Positions 1 through 9,311 of a stretch of DNA of 39,099 nucleotides are shown one piece after another. Numbering within the stretch: position 1 is the first letter of the stretch; every line of letters begins with the position of its first letter. The notes under the pieces are model-generated. The model saw only the letters and a list, made by a program, of their open reading frames with translations. It did no database searches and was not told where the DNA came from. The position numbers and the translations under genes were made by a program. The stretch is from Acidobacteriota bacterium (GTDB lineage Bacteria; Acidobacteriota; Terriglobia; Bryobacterales; Bryobacteraceae): contig JAFLBB010000042.1 in the NCBI GenBank assembly GCA_017304135.1, positions 1 to 39,099 of the forward strand. Reading direction: 5' to 3'.

Positions 1-134
1 CACATTCCCACAGCTTCGACGGCGATATATGGATTCATCCAACCAAAAAACTGCACCGAAAGGACCCCTGCCCCTACCGACCCTCACCGCCACCCTTCAG
101 GCTCATCCTTCGATGAGAATATGGTGGATGACAC

Positions 135-173
135 ACATCGCAGACTGGTGCTGTCAACATCGCAGACTGGTGC
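135..173. repeat. Short direct repeat pair, 17-bp unit
   Basis: The unit ACATCGCAGACTGGTGC occurs at 135-151 and again at 157-173, a period of 22 bp with a 5-bp spacer. It lies directly beside a second, different repeat pair (181-236), so the two together form a small non-coding repeat block between genes. Confidence 0.8.
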
Positions 174-180
174 ACGCCGG

Positions 181-236
181 TGTGCGCCTGGCACCCAGAA
201 CACAGGCCGATGTGCGCCTGGCACCCAGAACACAGG
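181..236. repeat. 26-bp direct repeat pair with a GTGC/GCAC core
   Basis: An identical 26-bp unit occurs at 181-206 and 211-236, a period of 30 bp. Each copy contains GTGCGCCTGGCAC, in which GTGC and GCAC are inverted around a 5-nt centre, so each copy could form a small hairpin or be a protein site. The form is that of REP-like dispersed intergenic repeats. That class is an inference; the sequence shows only the two copies. Confidence 0.75.
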
Positions 237-289
237 TGAGGATGGGGTTGGTGCGGTGATGAATCTGGAGCCGTGGCTGCGGCGCGGAA

Positions 290-1099
290 CTACTGAGCGA
301 GCTTGCGGGCGCGGAAGTCGTTGTTGCCGGGCGTGGCGGCGAAGCCGCTCCACTGACCGTCGGCGGTTGTCGGAAGCCCGTTGCTGTCGTTGATCACTCG
401 GGCGCTCCACTGCTGGGTGAACGCGCGGCCGTTGACGGTGACGTGGCGAGTGAAGGAGAGGGCGCCGCGGCGGTAGGTCCCTTCGAACGGAGACGCGCCG
501 TCGGCCGGGCCGTTGCCGAAGATGCCGCGGAGAGAGCCGTCGGCGAGGAGTTCCTGGATGGTGAACGTGCCGGAATGTGCCCCGCGGCAGCATTCCCATC
601 GCCAGGTGCCGAGCATGGGGGAGAGCGTGGCGCCGGGCCCTTCGGGCCGCGTGAGGGAGGCCTCGAAGTCGTCGACGCTGGGGGCATGGCTGTAGCCGCT
701 CCAGCGGCCGTTGACTGTGCTGAGACGGCCGGAGCGGACTTGAAGGTCGGCCGACCACTGTTGCTTGCCTCCGTTCCAGGCCGGTGAGGAACGGGTAAAT
801 TCGATGCGGTTGCCGCGGATGCGGCCGTGGATGGGAGTCTGGCCGTCGCTGGGTCCGTTGCCAAAGCGGCCGCTGAAGCGGCCTTCGGAGTCCTGGCTCT
901 GAATCGTGAACGTGCCGGAGTGGGCTCCCCGGCAGCATTTCCAAACCCATGTGCCAATCGGACTCACGCCCACGCTGGAGGGCGCGGCGCGTTCCATGAT
1001 GCCGGAGGCGTTGTCAGCTTGGCCCCAGGCGCGGCCGGGGCTGAGAGCGAGGGCGGCGCAAAGGGTGAACATGAGGGAAGGGGTGATGGACAATCGCAT
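290..1099 (-). CDS. Secreted protein with two copies of a Cys-Cys domain
   Basis: Not recognised as a named family. The 269-residue product begins with a signal peptide (hydrophobic core from about residue 9, likely cleavage after AWGQ at 26). It then holds two homologous units of about 100 residues, near 49-148 and 164-264. Each starts with G-T-W-x-W-x-C-C-R-G-A-H-S-G-T-F-T-I, continues through F-G-N-G-P-x-D-G, and ends with G-x-W-S-G followed by a D-F-x-A stretch. The paired cysteines (55-56 and 170-171) could form disulfides or bind metal. The ATG start is well placed after AGGAGGAA. No operon partner: the next gene is divergent. A periplasmic or extracellular beta-rich binding protein is a guess from the Gly/Trp pattern. 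Confidence 0.85.
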   Translation of the reverse strand: MRLSITPSLMFTLCAALALSPGRAWGQADNASGIMERAAPSSVGVSPIGTWVWKCCRGAHSGTFTIQSQDSEGRFSGRFGNGPSDGQTPIHGRIRGNRIEFTRSSPAWNGGKQQWSADLQVRSGRLSTVNGRWSGYSHAPSVDDFEASLTRPEGPGATLSPMLGTWRWECCRGAHSGTFTIQELLADGSLRGIFGNGPADGASPFEGTYRRGALSFTRHVTVNGRAFTQQWSARVINDSNGLPTTADGQWSGFAATPGNNDFRARKLAQ

Positions 1100-1257
1100 G
1101 GATTCCTCCTGTAGTTGCCCAGATCCCCAGCGTGGTGAGAATGGCCGTGCGCCTCATATCATCGACAGGGTAACGCCGGTGGGGGTGGAGAGCAATGAGG
1201 TGCGGCGTATCCGTGAGTTCGAATCGCTTCCCGCTCGCTATTGAAGGAATTCCGCGA

Positions 1258-1263
1258 GATAAT
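1258..1263 (+). promoter_or_regulatory. Possible -10 box for the patatin gene
   Basis: GATAAT ends 7 nt before the ATG at 1271, so transcription would begin at or next to the start codon. No convincing -35 hexamer is seen, and the nearest purine-rich stretch (GAAGGA at 1243) is too far away to act as a ribosome site for this ATG. Confidence 0.35.
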
Positions 1264-1270
1264 TCACCCC

Positions 1271-4200
1271 ATGTCAACTTCTACGGGCGCGGAACGGGAA
1301 GTTCGGATTGGGCTGGTGTTATATGGCGGCGTGTCGCTAGCCATTTACATCAACGGCGTGGTGCAGGAGTTCCTGCACTTGGTGAAGTCGACGGCTGAGG
1401 GGGCCGGTTGCGACAGCGGTGGAGGGGTGTCCGGCACGCGGGCGGTGTACCGCAAACTGAGCCGGATTCTGGCCGGGCAGGCCAGCGAGGGTGGCGGCGC
1501 GCCCGTGCGGTTCGTCATTGATGCGATTGCCGGGACGTCGGCGGGCGGCATCAACGGCGTGTTCCTGGCCAAGGCGCTGGCTCTTAATGGTGACCTGGAT
1601 GGAATCAAGAAGCTGTGGGTGGAAGAGGGGGACATCGCGAAACTGATCAACGATGAGGGTTCTCTGTCGGATGAGATGAAGCGGTATGAGCTGCAGTCTC
1701 CGCCGGCGTCTCTGCTCAACAGCCAGCGTATGTATGTGAAGTTGCTCCAGGCATTGGGGGGCATGAAGGCTGGCGAGGGGAAGGCTCTGGCAAAAGAAAT
1801 CGATCTGCACATCACGGCAACGGATTTGCGCGGGCTGGTGCAGCCGATTCAGCTCTCGGACGGGCAGGTGTTTGAGCGCCGGCACAGGGCCGAATTTCAC
1901 TTTCGGTATTCAGAGATAGAAGAGCTGGGCGGCCGGGCGCTGAACCAGTTCACGCGGGATTACGATCCGTTTCTGGCATTCGCGGCGAGATGCACATCGT
2001 CGTTTCCCTTCGCCTTCGAGCCGATGCAATTTGCCGACATTGATGATGCGCTGCGGCGGGAGGGGATTGTGCAGCGCGACGAGGCGTCCTCGTCGGCAAG
2101 CGCGCGCTGGGAGGCGCTTTACCCGTCATACACACGCGAAGCGCTGTTGGGGACAGGCGTGCGGGCGCAGTTGGAATTCGGCGAGCGGCCGTTTGCCGAT
2201 GGCGGGTATTTGGACAATAAGCCGTTCTCATTTGTGATTGATGAGATACTGCGGCGGCAGGAGACCTTGCCGGTGGACCGGAAGTTGTTCTACCTCGAAC
2301 CGGCGCCGGAGGCTCCCCAGAGCGACAAACTCGAACTGCGCCGGCCGAACGCGGTTGCCAATGCCTGGATGGCTTTGTCGAGCCTGCCTCGGTATGAGAC
2401 GATCCGCGGCGACCTGGAACGGGCACGGCAACGGAACCGGGAGATTGACCGGTTGCGGCGGCTCGTCGAATCGGTGCGCGCGGCGGCGCCCGGCTTGCCC
2501 GCGCCGGAGATGGCGGCCGGCAAGTGGCAATCGATGACGTCGCGCGACTTGGCGGAGTCCTATGGTCCCGGGTACACGACGTATCACTGCGTGAAGGTGT
2601 CGTCGGTGACCGATGATCTGACGGCGCTGTTGTGCCGGCACTTTGCCGTGGATGCGGATTCGCTGCTGGCGATGCGGCTGCGGTATCTGCTGGAGTCGTG
2701 GCGCGACCAGAAGTATGGAAGGCCCGAGAGCGGGCGCGACACGCTGAACCAGTTCCTGCTGTTCTTTGATGTGCGGTTCCGGCTGCGGCGTCTGCATCAT
2801 CTGTTCCGGCTGTTGGACGAGGCGTCTCACGCCTCGAGCCTGGCGCGAAGCGAGAGGGCGCGGCGCATCCGGACGGCTCTGGTGGCGCCGTATGACGACC
2901 TGTTGCGCCTGCAGCGCGGCTCTCATGCCAGCGTGCTCAAACCGCTCGGCGATGCGGCGGCATTGAAATCGATGCTGGGAATGGGCGGGGCGGATATGGA
3001 GATGGGCGGGTTGCGTTGGGATCCGTCCAGCGCCGGAGAGGAGCACGAGCGGGCGGCCCGGCTATTGGCTGACGAGGAGGTTGCCAAGGCGATCGATGAT
3101 GCCGTCGGGGGGCTTGACGAGGTCTACAGGCAGACGTTCACAAAGGTTCGGGACAAGATCAACTCGGCACTGCTGTGTTCTGACGATGAGCCAGCCGGTG
3201 GGGCTGCGCTTTGCCGGGAATTGGAGGAGGCCAGCAGCGGGTTTGAGCGGCTCGACATGTTGACGTTTCCCATCCTGTTCAACACTGGCATCGGGGAGTT
3301 GGATGAGATTGATCTGTACCGGGTCAGTCCGGCCGATGCGCCGCTGGGCGGGAATCTGGCCGGGGGTAAGGGGAAGGTGAAAGGCGCGGCGCTGGGGGCC
3401 TTTGCGGGCTTTCTGGAGCGGGAGTGGCGGGTGAACGACATCTTGTGGGGGCGGCTGGACGGGGCGGAGCGCATCATTGCCGCGATGCTCCCGGGCGAAG
3501 CGCAACAGGTTGTGCGGGAGGCGCTGATTGCCGAGGCGCAAACAGCGATTGTCGACGAAGAGCTGGCGGAGCATCCGAAACTGCAAGGCAGCCGGTTGCA
3601 GGGGCCGGCGCTGCTGCGCGAATGGATGAAGCTGCGTTTGGAGGAGCAGCAGCGGGGGCCGTGGGCGAGGACACTGGCGCGCTCGACGACAGTCGTTGGC
3701 GACATTCTGGAGGCGATTGCGCGGCGCACGAATGCGGGGCCAACGCCGCTTTCCGGAGTGGCGCATGTGGGGAGGCTGGCCTGGGGGTTGATCGAGATCT
3801 CGACACCGCGCCGCTATTCAGAGCTGGTGTTCCGGTACTGGATGACGGTGCTCTTCGCCGTGGGCGCGTTGCTTGTCGTGCTGGGTGTGCTGTTGCCGGC
3901 CGTGCAAGCAGCGGGGTGGGTGATTGTGGGCTTGACGGTGGCCGCGAAGCTGGGTTCGGGGATGCTGCAGGACTGGTTCCAGGAAGCGCCCGAGGCCAGG
4001 CACAGGCCGACGATAGTGCTCGTTGGCGCTGCGGCGGGGGCGGTGGCGCTACCGGTGACGCTGTTCTTCGCGGCGCTGGGGCTGGCGCACGCTTCGGGTC
4101 CCTTGCCGCTCTGGACCAATCGGTTTGCGTTTTGGGTGGCGGCGGCGGCGGTGGTTTTGACGCTGGTCCGCATGGTGCAGGTGGGGCGGGCGTCGAAGGG

Positions 4201-4786
4201 GTTGCCACTCGCTTCGATTGAGCGTTGGAAGACGCTGGGAGATGTGGAGCGGGATTGCGGCGAGGTGAAGGACGACCGGCGTGCGGCCGTGCGGCGCCAC
4301 CTCGAGGCGGACCAGCGGTTCGTGGCGTCCTACGCACTGCTGTTTGGAGCGATGGGATTTGCCATGTTACGGACGGGAGGCGTGGTCGAGGGGCTTGTCG
4401 TGGCCGTGTGTGGCATGGGCGCGGCGGTGGCCGATTACTTCGAGAATGAGCGCATCAGCCGGAATATCGCGGCCTCATTGCGTGAGTTGAATCCGGTCCT
4501 CGCGGCGGCCCCGGTTGCATTGGATCTGCCGGTGGCTCCGGTGAGCACGGCGAAGTGGATCCTGTTCTATACGTTGCTGCCGTTTGCCTCTTGGTGGCTG
4601 CTGCGCGGCAGCGCTAGTGTGGCGGCGCAGGTGGCGGGCTGGTCCATGACGGCGTCTTGCGTGTCGGGCCTGATCTCGCTGGCGCGGCGCGATGCGCAAT
4701 TCCAAACCTTCTCACTGCTCGTGCTGCTGGCGCCCGGACTCCCGGGGCTGGCCGTTTATCTGGTGATGCGGGCCCTGGGCGCGTGA
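1271..4786 (+). CDS. Patatin-like protein (DUF3376 type) with membrane C-terminus
   Basis: Predicted lipid acyl hydrolase of the long patatin-related family. The N-terminus has the family hallmark RIGLVLYGGVSLAIYINGV, the nucleophile motif G-T-S-A-G-G at residues 88-93, and the catalytic Asp in D-G-G at 310-312, so the Ser/Asp dyad is intact. A long middle region typical of these roughly 1000-residue proteins follows. From about residue 855 to the end there are several hydrophobic segments, consistent with membrane spans. I chose the ATG at 1271 because the hallmark follows at once; the in-frame TTG at 1241 would add ten unconserved residues. The gene stands alone, convergent with the lactonase gene 16 bp away. 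Substrate unknown; phospholipids are likely from the family. Confidence 0.9.
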   Translation: MSTSTGAEREVRIGLVLYGGVSLAIYINGVVQEFLHLVKSTAEGAGCDSGGGVSGTRAVYRKLSRILAGQASEGGGAPVRFVIDAIAGTSAGGINGVFLAKALALNGDLDGIKKLWVEEGDIAKLINDEGSLSDEMKRYELQSPPASLLNSQRMYVKLLQALGGMKAGEGKALAKEIDLHITATDLRGLVQPIQLSDGQVFERRHRAEFHFRYSEIEELGGRALNQFTRDYDPFLAFAARCTSSFPFAFEPMQFADIDDALRREGIVQRDEASSSASARWEALYPSYTREALLGTGVRAQLEFGERPFADGGYLDNKPFSFVIDEILRRQETLPVDRKLFYLEPAPEAPQSDKLELRRPNAVANAWMALSSLPRYETIRGDLERARQRNREIDRLRRLVESVRAAAPGLPAPEMAAGKWQSMTSRDLAESYGPGYTTYHCVKVSSVTDDLTALLCRHFAVDADSLLAMRLRYLLESWRDQKYGRPESGRDTLNQFLLFFDVRFRLRRLHHLFRLLDEASHASSLARSERARRIRTALVAPYDDLLRLQRGSHASVLKPLGDAAALKSMLGMGGADMEMGGLRWDPSSAGEEHERAARLLADEEVAKAIDDAVGGLDEVYRQTFTKVRDKINSALLCSDDEPAGGAALCRELEEASSGFERLDMLTFPILFNTGIGELDEIDLYRVSPADAPLGGNLAGGKGKVKGAALGAFAGFLEREWRVNDILWGRLDGAERIIAAMLPGEAQQVVREALIAEAQTAIVDEELAEHPKLQGSRLQGPALLREWMKLRLEEQQRGPWARTLARSTTVVGDILEAIARRTNAGPTPLSGVAHVGRLAWGLIEISTPRRYSELVFRYWMTVLFAVGALLVVLGVLLPAVQAAGWVIVGLTVAAKLGSGMLQDWFQEAPEARHRPTIVLVGAAAGAVALPVTLFFAALGLAHASGPLPLWTNRFAFWVAAAAVVLTLVRMVQVGRASKGLPLASIERWKTLGDVERDCGEVKDDRRAAVRRHLEADQRFVASYALLFGAMGFAMLRTGGVVEGLVVAVCGMGAAVADYFENERISRNIAASLRELNPVLAAAPVALDLPVAPVSTAKWILFYTLLPFASWWLLRGSASVAAQVAGWSMTASCVSGLISLARRDAQFQTFSLLVLLAPGLPGLAVYLVMRALGA

Positions 4787-4802
4787 CGGAGCCGTCGCCG
4801 CC

Positions 4803-5978
4803 TTACTTGCCGAAGATGCCGCCCTTGGGCTCGACGCGGAACCGGACGCAGACGGGCATGGGAACGCTCAGCTTCTGTCCTGTCGGCGTGAGGACGCCGG
4901 TCGCCGGGTCGATCTTAAAAACGACCAGTGAGTCTGAATTCTGATTGGCGGCGATGAGCCAGTTGCCATCCGGCGAGATGCCGAAGTTGCGCGGCGTCTT
5001 GCCCTCGGTGGGCTGATTGGAGGTGCGCGCCAGGCGCCCGCGCTTATCCACGTTGAACACGGCGATGGTGTCGTGGCCGCGGTTGGAGCCATACACGAAG
5101 TTGCCCGAAGGATGGGCTTGCACCTCGGCGGTCGACATGCCCTGTTCCACTTGGCCAGGGATTGTCGGCAGCGTGGCGATCTCGACCAGCTTGCCGGCGG
5201 CGCCGTCCCAGTACATTGACGTGAGCGTCATGTGCATTTCGTTAATGGCGAAGGCGTACTTGCCCGAGGGGTGGAAGCTGAAATGGCGTGGTCCGGCGCC
5301 GGGCTTCATCTGAAACTCGCCGTGTTCGGAGAGCTTCCCGGTCTTCTGATCGAACTTGTAGATGTAGAGCCGGTCGGTGCCGAGGTCGGCCGCAATGGCG
5401 AAGCGGTTGCGCGGGTCGAGGTTGATGGAGTGGGCGTGCGGGCCCTTTTGGCGCTGGGGGTTGGCGCCGGAGCCCTTGTGCTGGATAACGCTGGCCGCCG
5501 CACCAAGTTTGCCGTCGGCTTCGAGGGCGAAGCTGGCCACGGAGCCTGTGCCGTAATTGGCCACCAGGAGCCAGCGGCCCGTTTTGTCGACAGTGGCAAA
5601 GCAAGGGCCGCCGCCTTCCGAGCCCACCTGGTTCAACTGCGTGAGCTTGCCGGTCGAGGCATCGATGGAAAAGGCCGTGACGGTGCCGCCGGGCTTGCCG
5701 GAGGAGCCGTAGGTTTCGCCAACGGCATAGAGAAATTTGGCGTTTGGATGAATGGCGAAGAAACTGGGGTTGGTGGTCTCGGCTGCCAGTTCGGGGTCGC
5801 CCATCTTGCCGGAAGCGAGGTCGAACTTGGAAACGTATATGCCTTTGCTCGTGGGGTCCTTGGTGGCGCCGCCGGCGCGGACGGTGTAGGTGCCGAGGTA
5901 GACGAGGGATTGTTGCGCGGCCAGGGGGAACGCGCTGAATAGGGTGAGGGTGAGAAGAAGAACTCGCCGAGGGAACAT
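4803..5978 (-). CDS. Lactonase-family beta-propeller protein, exported
   Basis: The 391-residue product matches the 6-phosphogluconolactonase-like seven-bladed propeller family (lactonase family, PF10282 type). It has a signal peptide with likely cleavage after LAAQ near residue 22, then Y-L-G-T-Y-T, a repeated pattern of Y-A-V/V-Y-G-S blades, and G-G-G-P-C-F-A in place of the usual G-S-G-P-H. Export argues against the cytosolic pentose-phosphate reaction; a periplasmic lactonase or sugar-binding role is more likely. It lies 15 nt downstream of trmD on the same strand, with its own -10-like box in the gap. Good family match; function uncertain. Confidence 0.88.
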   Translation of the reverse strand: MFPRRVLLLTLTLFSAFPLAAQQSLVYLGTYTVRAGGATKDPTSKGIYVSKFDLASGKMGDPELAAETTNPSFFAIHPNAKFLYAVGETYGSSGKPGGTVTAFSIDASTGKLTQLNQVGSEGGGPCFATVDKTGRWLLVANYGTGSVASFALEADGKLGAAASVIQHKGSGANPQRQKGPHAHSINLDPRNRFAIAADLGTDRLYIYKFDQKTGKLSEHGEFQMKPGAGPRHFSFHPSGKYAFAINEMHMTLTSMYWDGAAGKLVEIATLPTIPGQVEQGMSTAEVQAHPSGNFVYGSNRGHDTIAVFNVDKRGRLARTSNQPTEGKTPRNFGISPDGNWLIAANQNSDSLVVFKIDPATGVLTPTGQKLSVPMPVCVRFRVEPKGGIFGK

Positions 5979-5987
5979 AGCGAGTGC

Positions 5988-5993
5988 AGTATA
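5988..5993 (-). promoter_or_regulatory. Possible extended -10 box for the lactonase gene
   Basis: On the minus strand TGATATACT forms an extended -10 (TGn plus TATACT), ending 9 nt before the ATG at 5978. It sits in the 15-nt gap after trmD, so the lactonase gene may have its own nearly leaderless transcript as well as read-through. Confidence 0.4.
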
Positions 5994-6689
5994 TCAGGGC
6001 AGGAGATCGGGCCTCATGCGGCGTGTCTTGGAGAGCGCGGCCTCGCGACGCCACTTCCCGATTTCGCTGTGATGGCCGCTCAACAGCACGTCGGGCACAG
6101 GCCAGCCTCGGAACTCAGCGGGGCGCGTGTATTGCGGGCAGTCGAGAAGCCGGCCGCCATCGGGAAGTTCACGGTTGAAGCTTTCGTTTTCGGTGGAGGC
6201 TTCGTTGCCGACAACGCCGGGAACGAGGCGGGCGATGGAGTCGAGGATGAGGGCTGCCGGGAGTTCGCCGCCGCTCACCACAAAGTCGCCGATGGAGAGT
6301 TCCTCGTCGGCCAGGTGTTCGGCGACGCGCTCGTCAACGCCTTCATAGCGCCCACACAAGAAAACAATTTCCGAGCATGCCGAGAGGCGGCGCGCGCAGG
6401 CTTGATCGAACTTGCGGCCCTGGGCGCTGAGCAGGACGATGCGCGTGTGTTCACCACGTTCGGGCAGTATGGCTTCTACGGCATCGAAGAGCGGCTGGCA
6501 CTTCATGAGCATGCCTTCGCCGCCGCCGAACGGCCTGTCGTCCACCGTCTTGTGGCGGTCATGCGTCCAATCGCGCAGGTTGTGCACCTGCACGCGGACA
6601 ACACCAGCTTCGATGGCTTTGGCGACGATGCCGTTGGAAAGGAAGCCCTGGAAGAACTCGGGGAAAATGGTGACGAGGTGGAAGGTCAT
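5994..6689 (-). CDS. trmD: tRNA (guanine37-N1)-methyltransferase TrmD
   Basis: Transfers a methyl group from S-adenosylmethionine to G37 of tRNAs, next to the anticodon, which prevents +1 frameshifting. The 231 residues show the family order: the N-terminal T-I-F-P-E-F-F, R-P-F-G-G-G-E-G-M, L-S-A-Q-G, the knot loop C-G-R-Y-E-G-V-D-E-R-V, and S-I-G-D-F-V-V-S-G-G-E. The C-terminus holds P-x-Y-T-R-P and L-S-G-H-H. Length is normal. Its ATG overlaps the rimM stop as ATGA, so the two are probably translationally coupled. It is the last gene of the ffh-rpsP-khpA-rimM-trmD block, a conserved bacterial arrangement. Confidence 0.97.
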   Translation of the reverse strand: MTFHLVTIFPEFFQGFLSNGIVAKAIEAGVVRVQVHNLRDWTHDRHKTVDDRPFGGGEGMLMKCQPLFDAVEAILPERGEHTRIVLLSAQGRKFDQACARRLSACSEIVFLCGRYEGVDERVAEHLADEELSIGDFVVSGGELPAALILDSIARLVPGVVGNEASTENESFNRELPDGGRLLDCPQYTRPAEFRGWPVPDVLLSGHHSEIGKWRREAALSKTRRMRPDLLP

Positions 6690-7210
6690 GGCGCGGCGGG
6701 GGAGACGTTGAGCTGGGCGAGGCCTTCGGGCAGCGTGACACGGATGAGGCGATCAGCGGGACGGATCGCGATGCAGATGGCCGGTACGAGGGGAATGAGC
6801 AACTGCACGGCGGGTGAGTTGACCTCCAGGAGAGTCTGGAGTCCAGTCTCCTGCCAGTCGTCGACCTCTCCGTAGAGTTGTCCGGTAGCGTCGTCGATGA
6901 CGTCGCAGCCGATGAGGTCCTGCAGGAGATATTCGCCGGGCTCCAGCGGTACGTCTTCGCGCGCCACGGAGAGCACAGCGCCGCGAAGGGCTTCGGCCAG
7001 GTCCATGGTGGTGATGCCGTCCAACTGCAGAAAGGCACGGTCCTGATGGGGACGAAGGGTAAGCAGACGATACGGGCGGGCGTCCACCTGGACACTCAAC
7101 CCCGGCATATAGCGCCGGTGCACGGGCCGGTCGAGGATCATCTCTCCTCGCAATCCTCGCGCGCGGACCACCGTGCCGAGTGGGACCCGCTGGCGGAGCG
7201 GCCTACTCAA
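6686..7210 (-). CDS. rimM: Ribosome maturation factor RimM
   Basis: Assists 30S subunit maturation, acting on the 16S head region near uS19. The 174-residue product has the N-terminal RimM domain ([13 protein letters not shown] near residues 11-23) and a C-terminal PRC-barrel domain ([11 protein letters not shown] near 93-104, then a P-L-V-P-A motif). The start appears to be a TTG at 7210, which overlaps the end of khpA by 8 nt. The next in-frame GTG lies inside the conserved domain, so the TTG is preferred. The overlap suggests coupling with khpA upstream and trmD downstream. Confidence 0.93.
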   Translation of the reverse strand: MSRPLRQRVPLGTVVRARGLRGEMILDRPVHRRYMPGLSVQVDARPYRLLTLRPHQDRAFLQLDGITTMDLAEALRGAVLSVAREDVPLEPGEYLLQDLIGCDVIDDATGQLYGEVDDWQETGLQTLLEVNSPAVQLLIPLVPAICIAIRPADRLIRVTLPEGLAQLNVSPAAP

Positions 7211-7448
7211 GAATTTCGAGGGTGAACCGGCGATTCAACTTCATGCCCGCGGCGCCCAAAAGTGTGCGCACGCTTCGCGCCGTCCTGCCCTGCTTGCCGA
7301 TTACTTTCCCGAGGTCGCTGGGGTCCACGCGAAGTTCGAGAACAGTAACCTGTTCCCCTTCCACTTCACGCACACTGACGTTCTCGGGGATGTCAACAAG
7401 AGCTTTCGCGATTTCTTCTACGAGTGTACGAACAGACATCCCGTCCAT
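7203..7448 (-). CDS. khpA: KH-domain RNA-binding protein KhpA
   Basis: A small (81-residue) KH-domain protein of the KhpA/YlqC family, which binds RNA and in other bacteria works with KhpB in cell division and RNA control. The GxxG loop is visible in [13 protein letters not shown] near residues 44-56, followed by the usual S-V-R-T-L-L. The ATG at 7448 follows GAGGTG at 8 nt; an in-frame ATG four codons later is less well placed. It sits between rpsP and rimM, its conserved place in many genomes. Confidence 0.94.
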   Translation of the reverse strand: MDGMSVRTLVEEIAKALVDIPENVSVREVEGEQVTVLELRVDPSDLGKVIGKQGRTARSVRTLLGAAGMKLNRRFTLEILE

Positions 7449-7558
7449 TACAGCTTCACCTCAATCGAAGGATAACACCGCTGTTCATGCGATGCCTGCG
7501 GTGGGGCGTCCGTGAACAATATATTTACAGCTGAGCCCCAGGTTGTTGTCGGAGGGCT

Positions 7559-7810
7559 TCAGGCGCTGACGGGAACGGCGGGGTTGGACTTGATAAGCCG
7601 CTTCACGATGTCGGTGGGCTGTGCGCCCTGACCGATCCAGTGGTCGATGCGTTCGTGATTCAGCTTCACTTCGGCGGGGTTCACAACAGGGTTGTACTGG
7701 CCCACGATCTCCACGCAGCGGCTGTCGCGAGCGCGCCAATCCTCCATCACAACCACTCGATAGGACGGCTTCTTTTTCGCGCCAACACGGGCCAGACGAA
7801 TCTTCAACAT
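7559..7810 (-). CDS. rpsP: 30S ribosomal protein bS16
   Basis: Structural protein of the small ribosomal subunit. The 83-residue product starts with the conserved M-L-K-I-R-L-A-R-x-G and continues with K-K-K-P-S-Y-R-V-V-V and the Y-N-P segment. I chose the ATG at 7810 because it begins the conserved sequence; an in-frame GTG at 7831 would add seven unconserved residues. A GAGGAG lies 13 nt upstream of the ATG. A TATAGT box at 7837-7842 may give rpsP its own promoter within the larger ffh-to-trmD block. Confidence 0.97.
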   Translation of the reverse strand: MLKIRLARVGAKKKPSYRVVVMEDWRARDSRCVEIVGQYNPVVNPAEVKLNHERIDHWIGQGAQPTDIVKRLIKSNPAVPVSA

Positions 7811-7836
7811 TACAGTCGCAAATCTCCTCACTTATT

Positions 7837-7842
7837 ACTATA
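7837..7842 (-). promoter_or_regulatory. Possible -10 box for rpsP
   Basis: TATAGT on the minus strand would place the transcript start near 7830, leaving a leader of about 20 nt that holds the GAGGAG ribosome site (7824-7829). No clear -35 hexamer is seen at 16-18 nt. Confidence 0.4.
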
Positions 7843-7867
7843 GCGAATGATGGGCGGCAATGCATCA

Positions 7868-7927
7868 GAAAGGGCAGGTTCCCCCCTTTCCGCCGCCTGC
7901 AAACGCGATCTTCAGGGGGAAGGCGGC
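7868..7927 (-). terminator. Paired hairpins between ffh and rpsP
   Basis: Reading on the minus strand after the ffh stop, GCCGCC (7922-7927) can pair with GGCGGC (7892-7897), and GAAAGGG (7884-7890) with CCCTTTC (7868-7874). No run of T follows, so full intrinsic termination is doubtful. The structure could instead be an attenuator or an RNA-processing site that separates ffh from rpsP expression. Confidence 0.4.
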
Positions 7928-7931
7928 CTGT

Positions 7932-9311
<1,380 letters not shown>

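Larger units (their letters stand above)
1..289. other. Left-edge region without a convincing gene
   Basis: I see no supported gene here. Plus-strand frame 3 is open from the window edge to a TGA at 114-116 (ending in PPPFRLILR) and could be the tail of a gene lying to the left, but it matches nothing I recognise. The longer open frames reading through 120-393 translate the short repeats and then run antisense to the next gene, so I treat them as chance. The main content is two pairs of short direct repeats between 135 and 236. Confidence 0.4.

Noticed and set aside
29..393. Two open frames covering the short repeats
   Set aside because: They translate the direct repeats (for example R-C-A-P-G-T-Q-N-T-G twice) and then run antisense to a real gene; no ribosome site or domain.
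1195..1245. tRNA-like T-loop string GTTCGAATC
   Set aside because: The bases around it do not form a five-pair T stem and no acceptor or anticodon arm can be built. At most it is a decayed tRNA-Ser end, which I cannot support.
7485..7865. A 126-codon frame over rpsP on the same strand
   Set aside because: It overlaps rpsP in another frame; rpsP is certain, and this frame has no family match.
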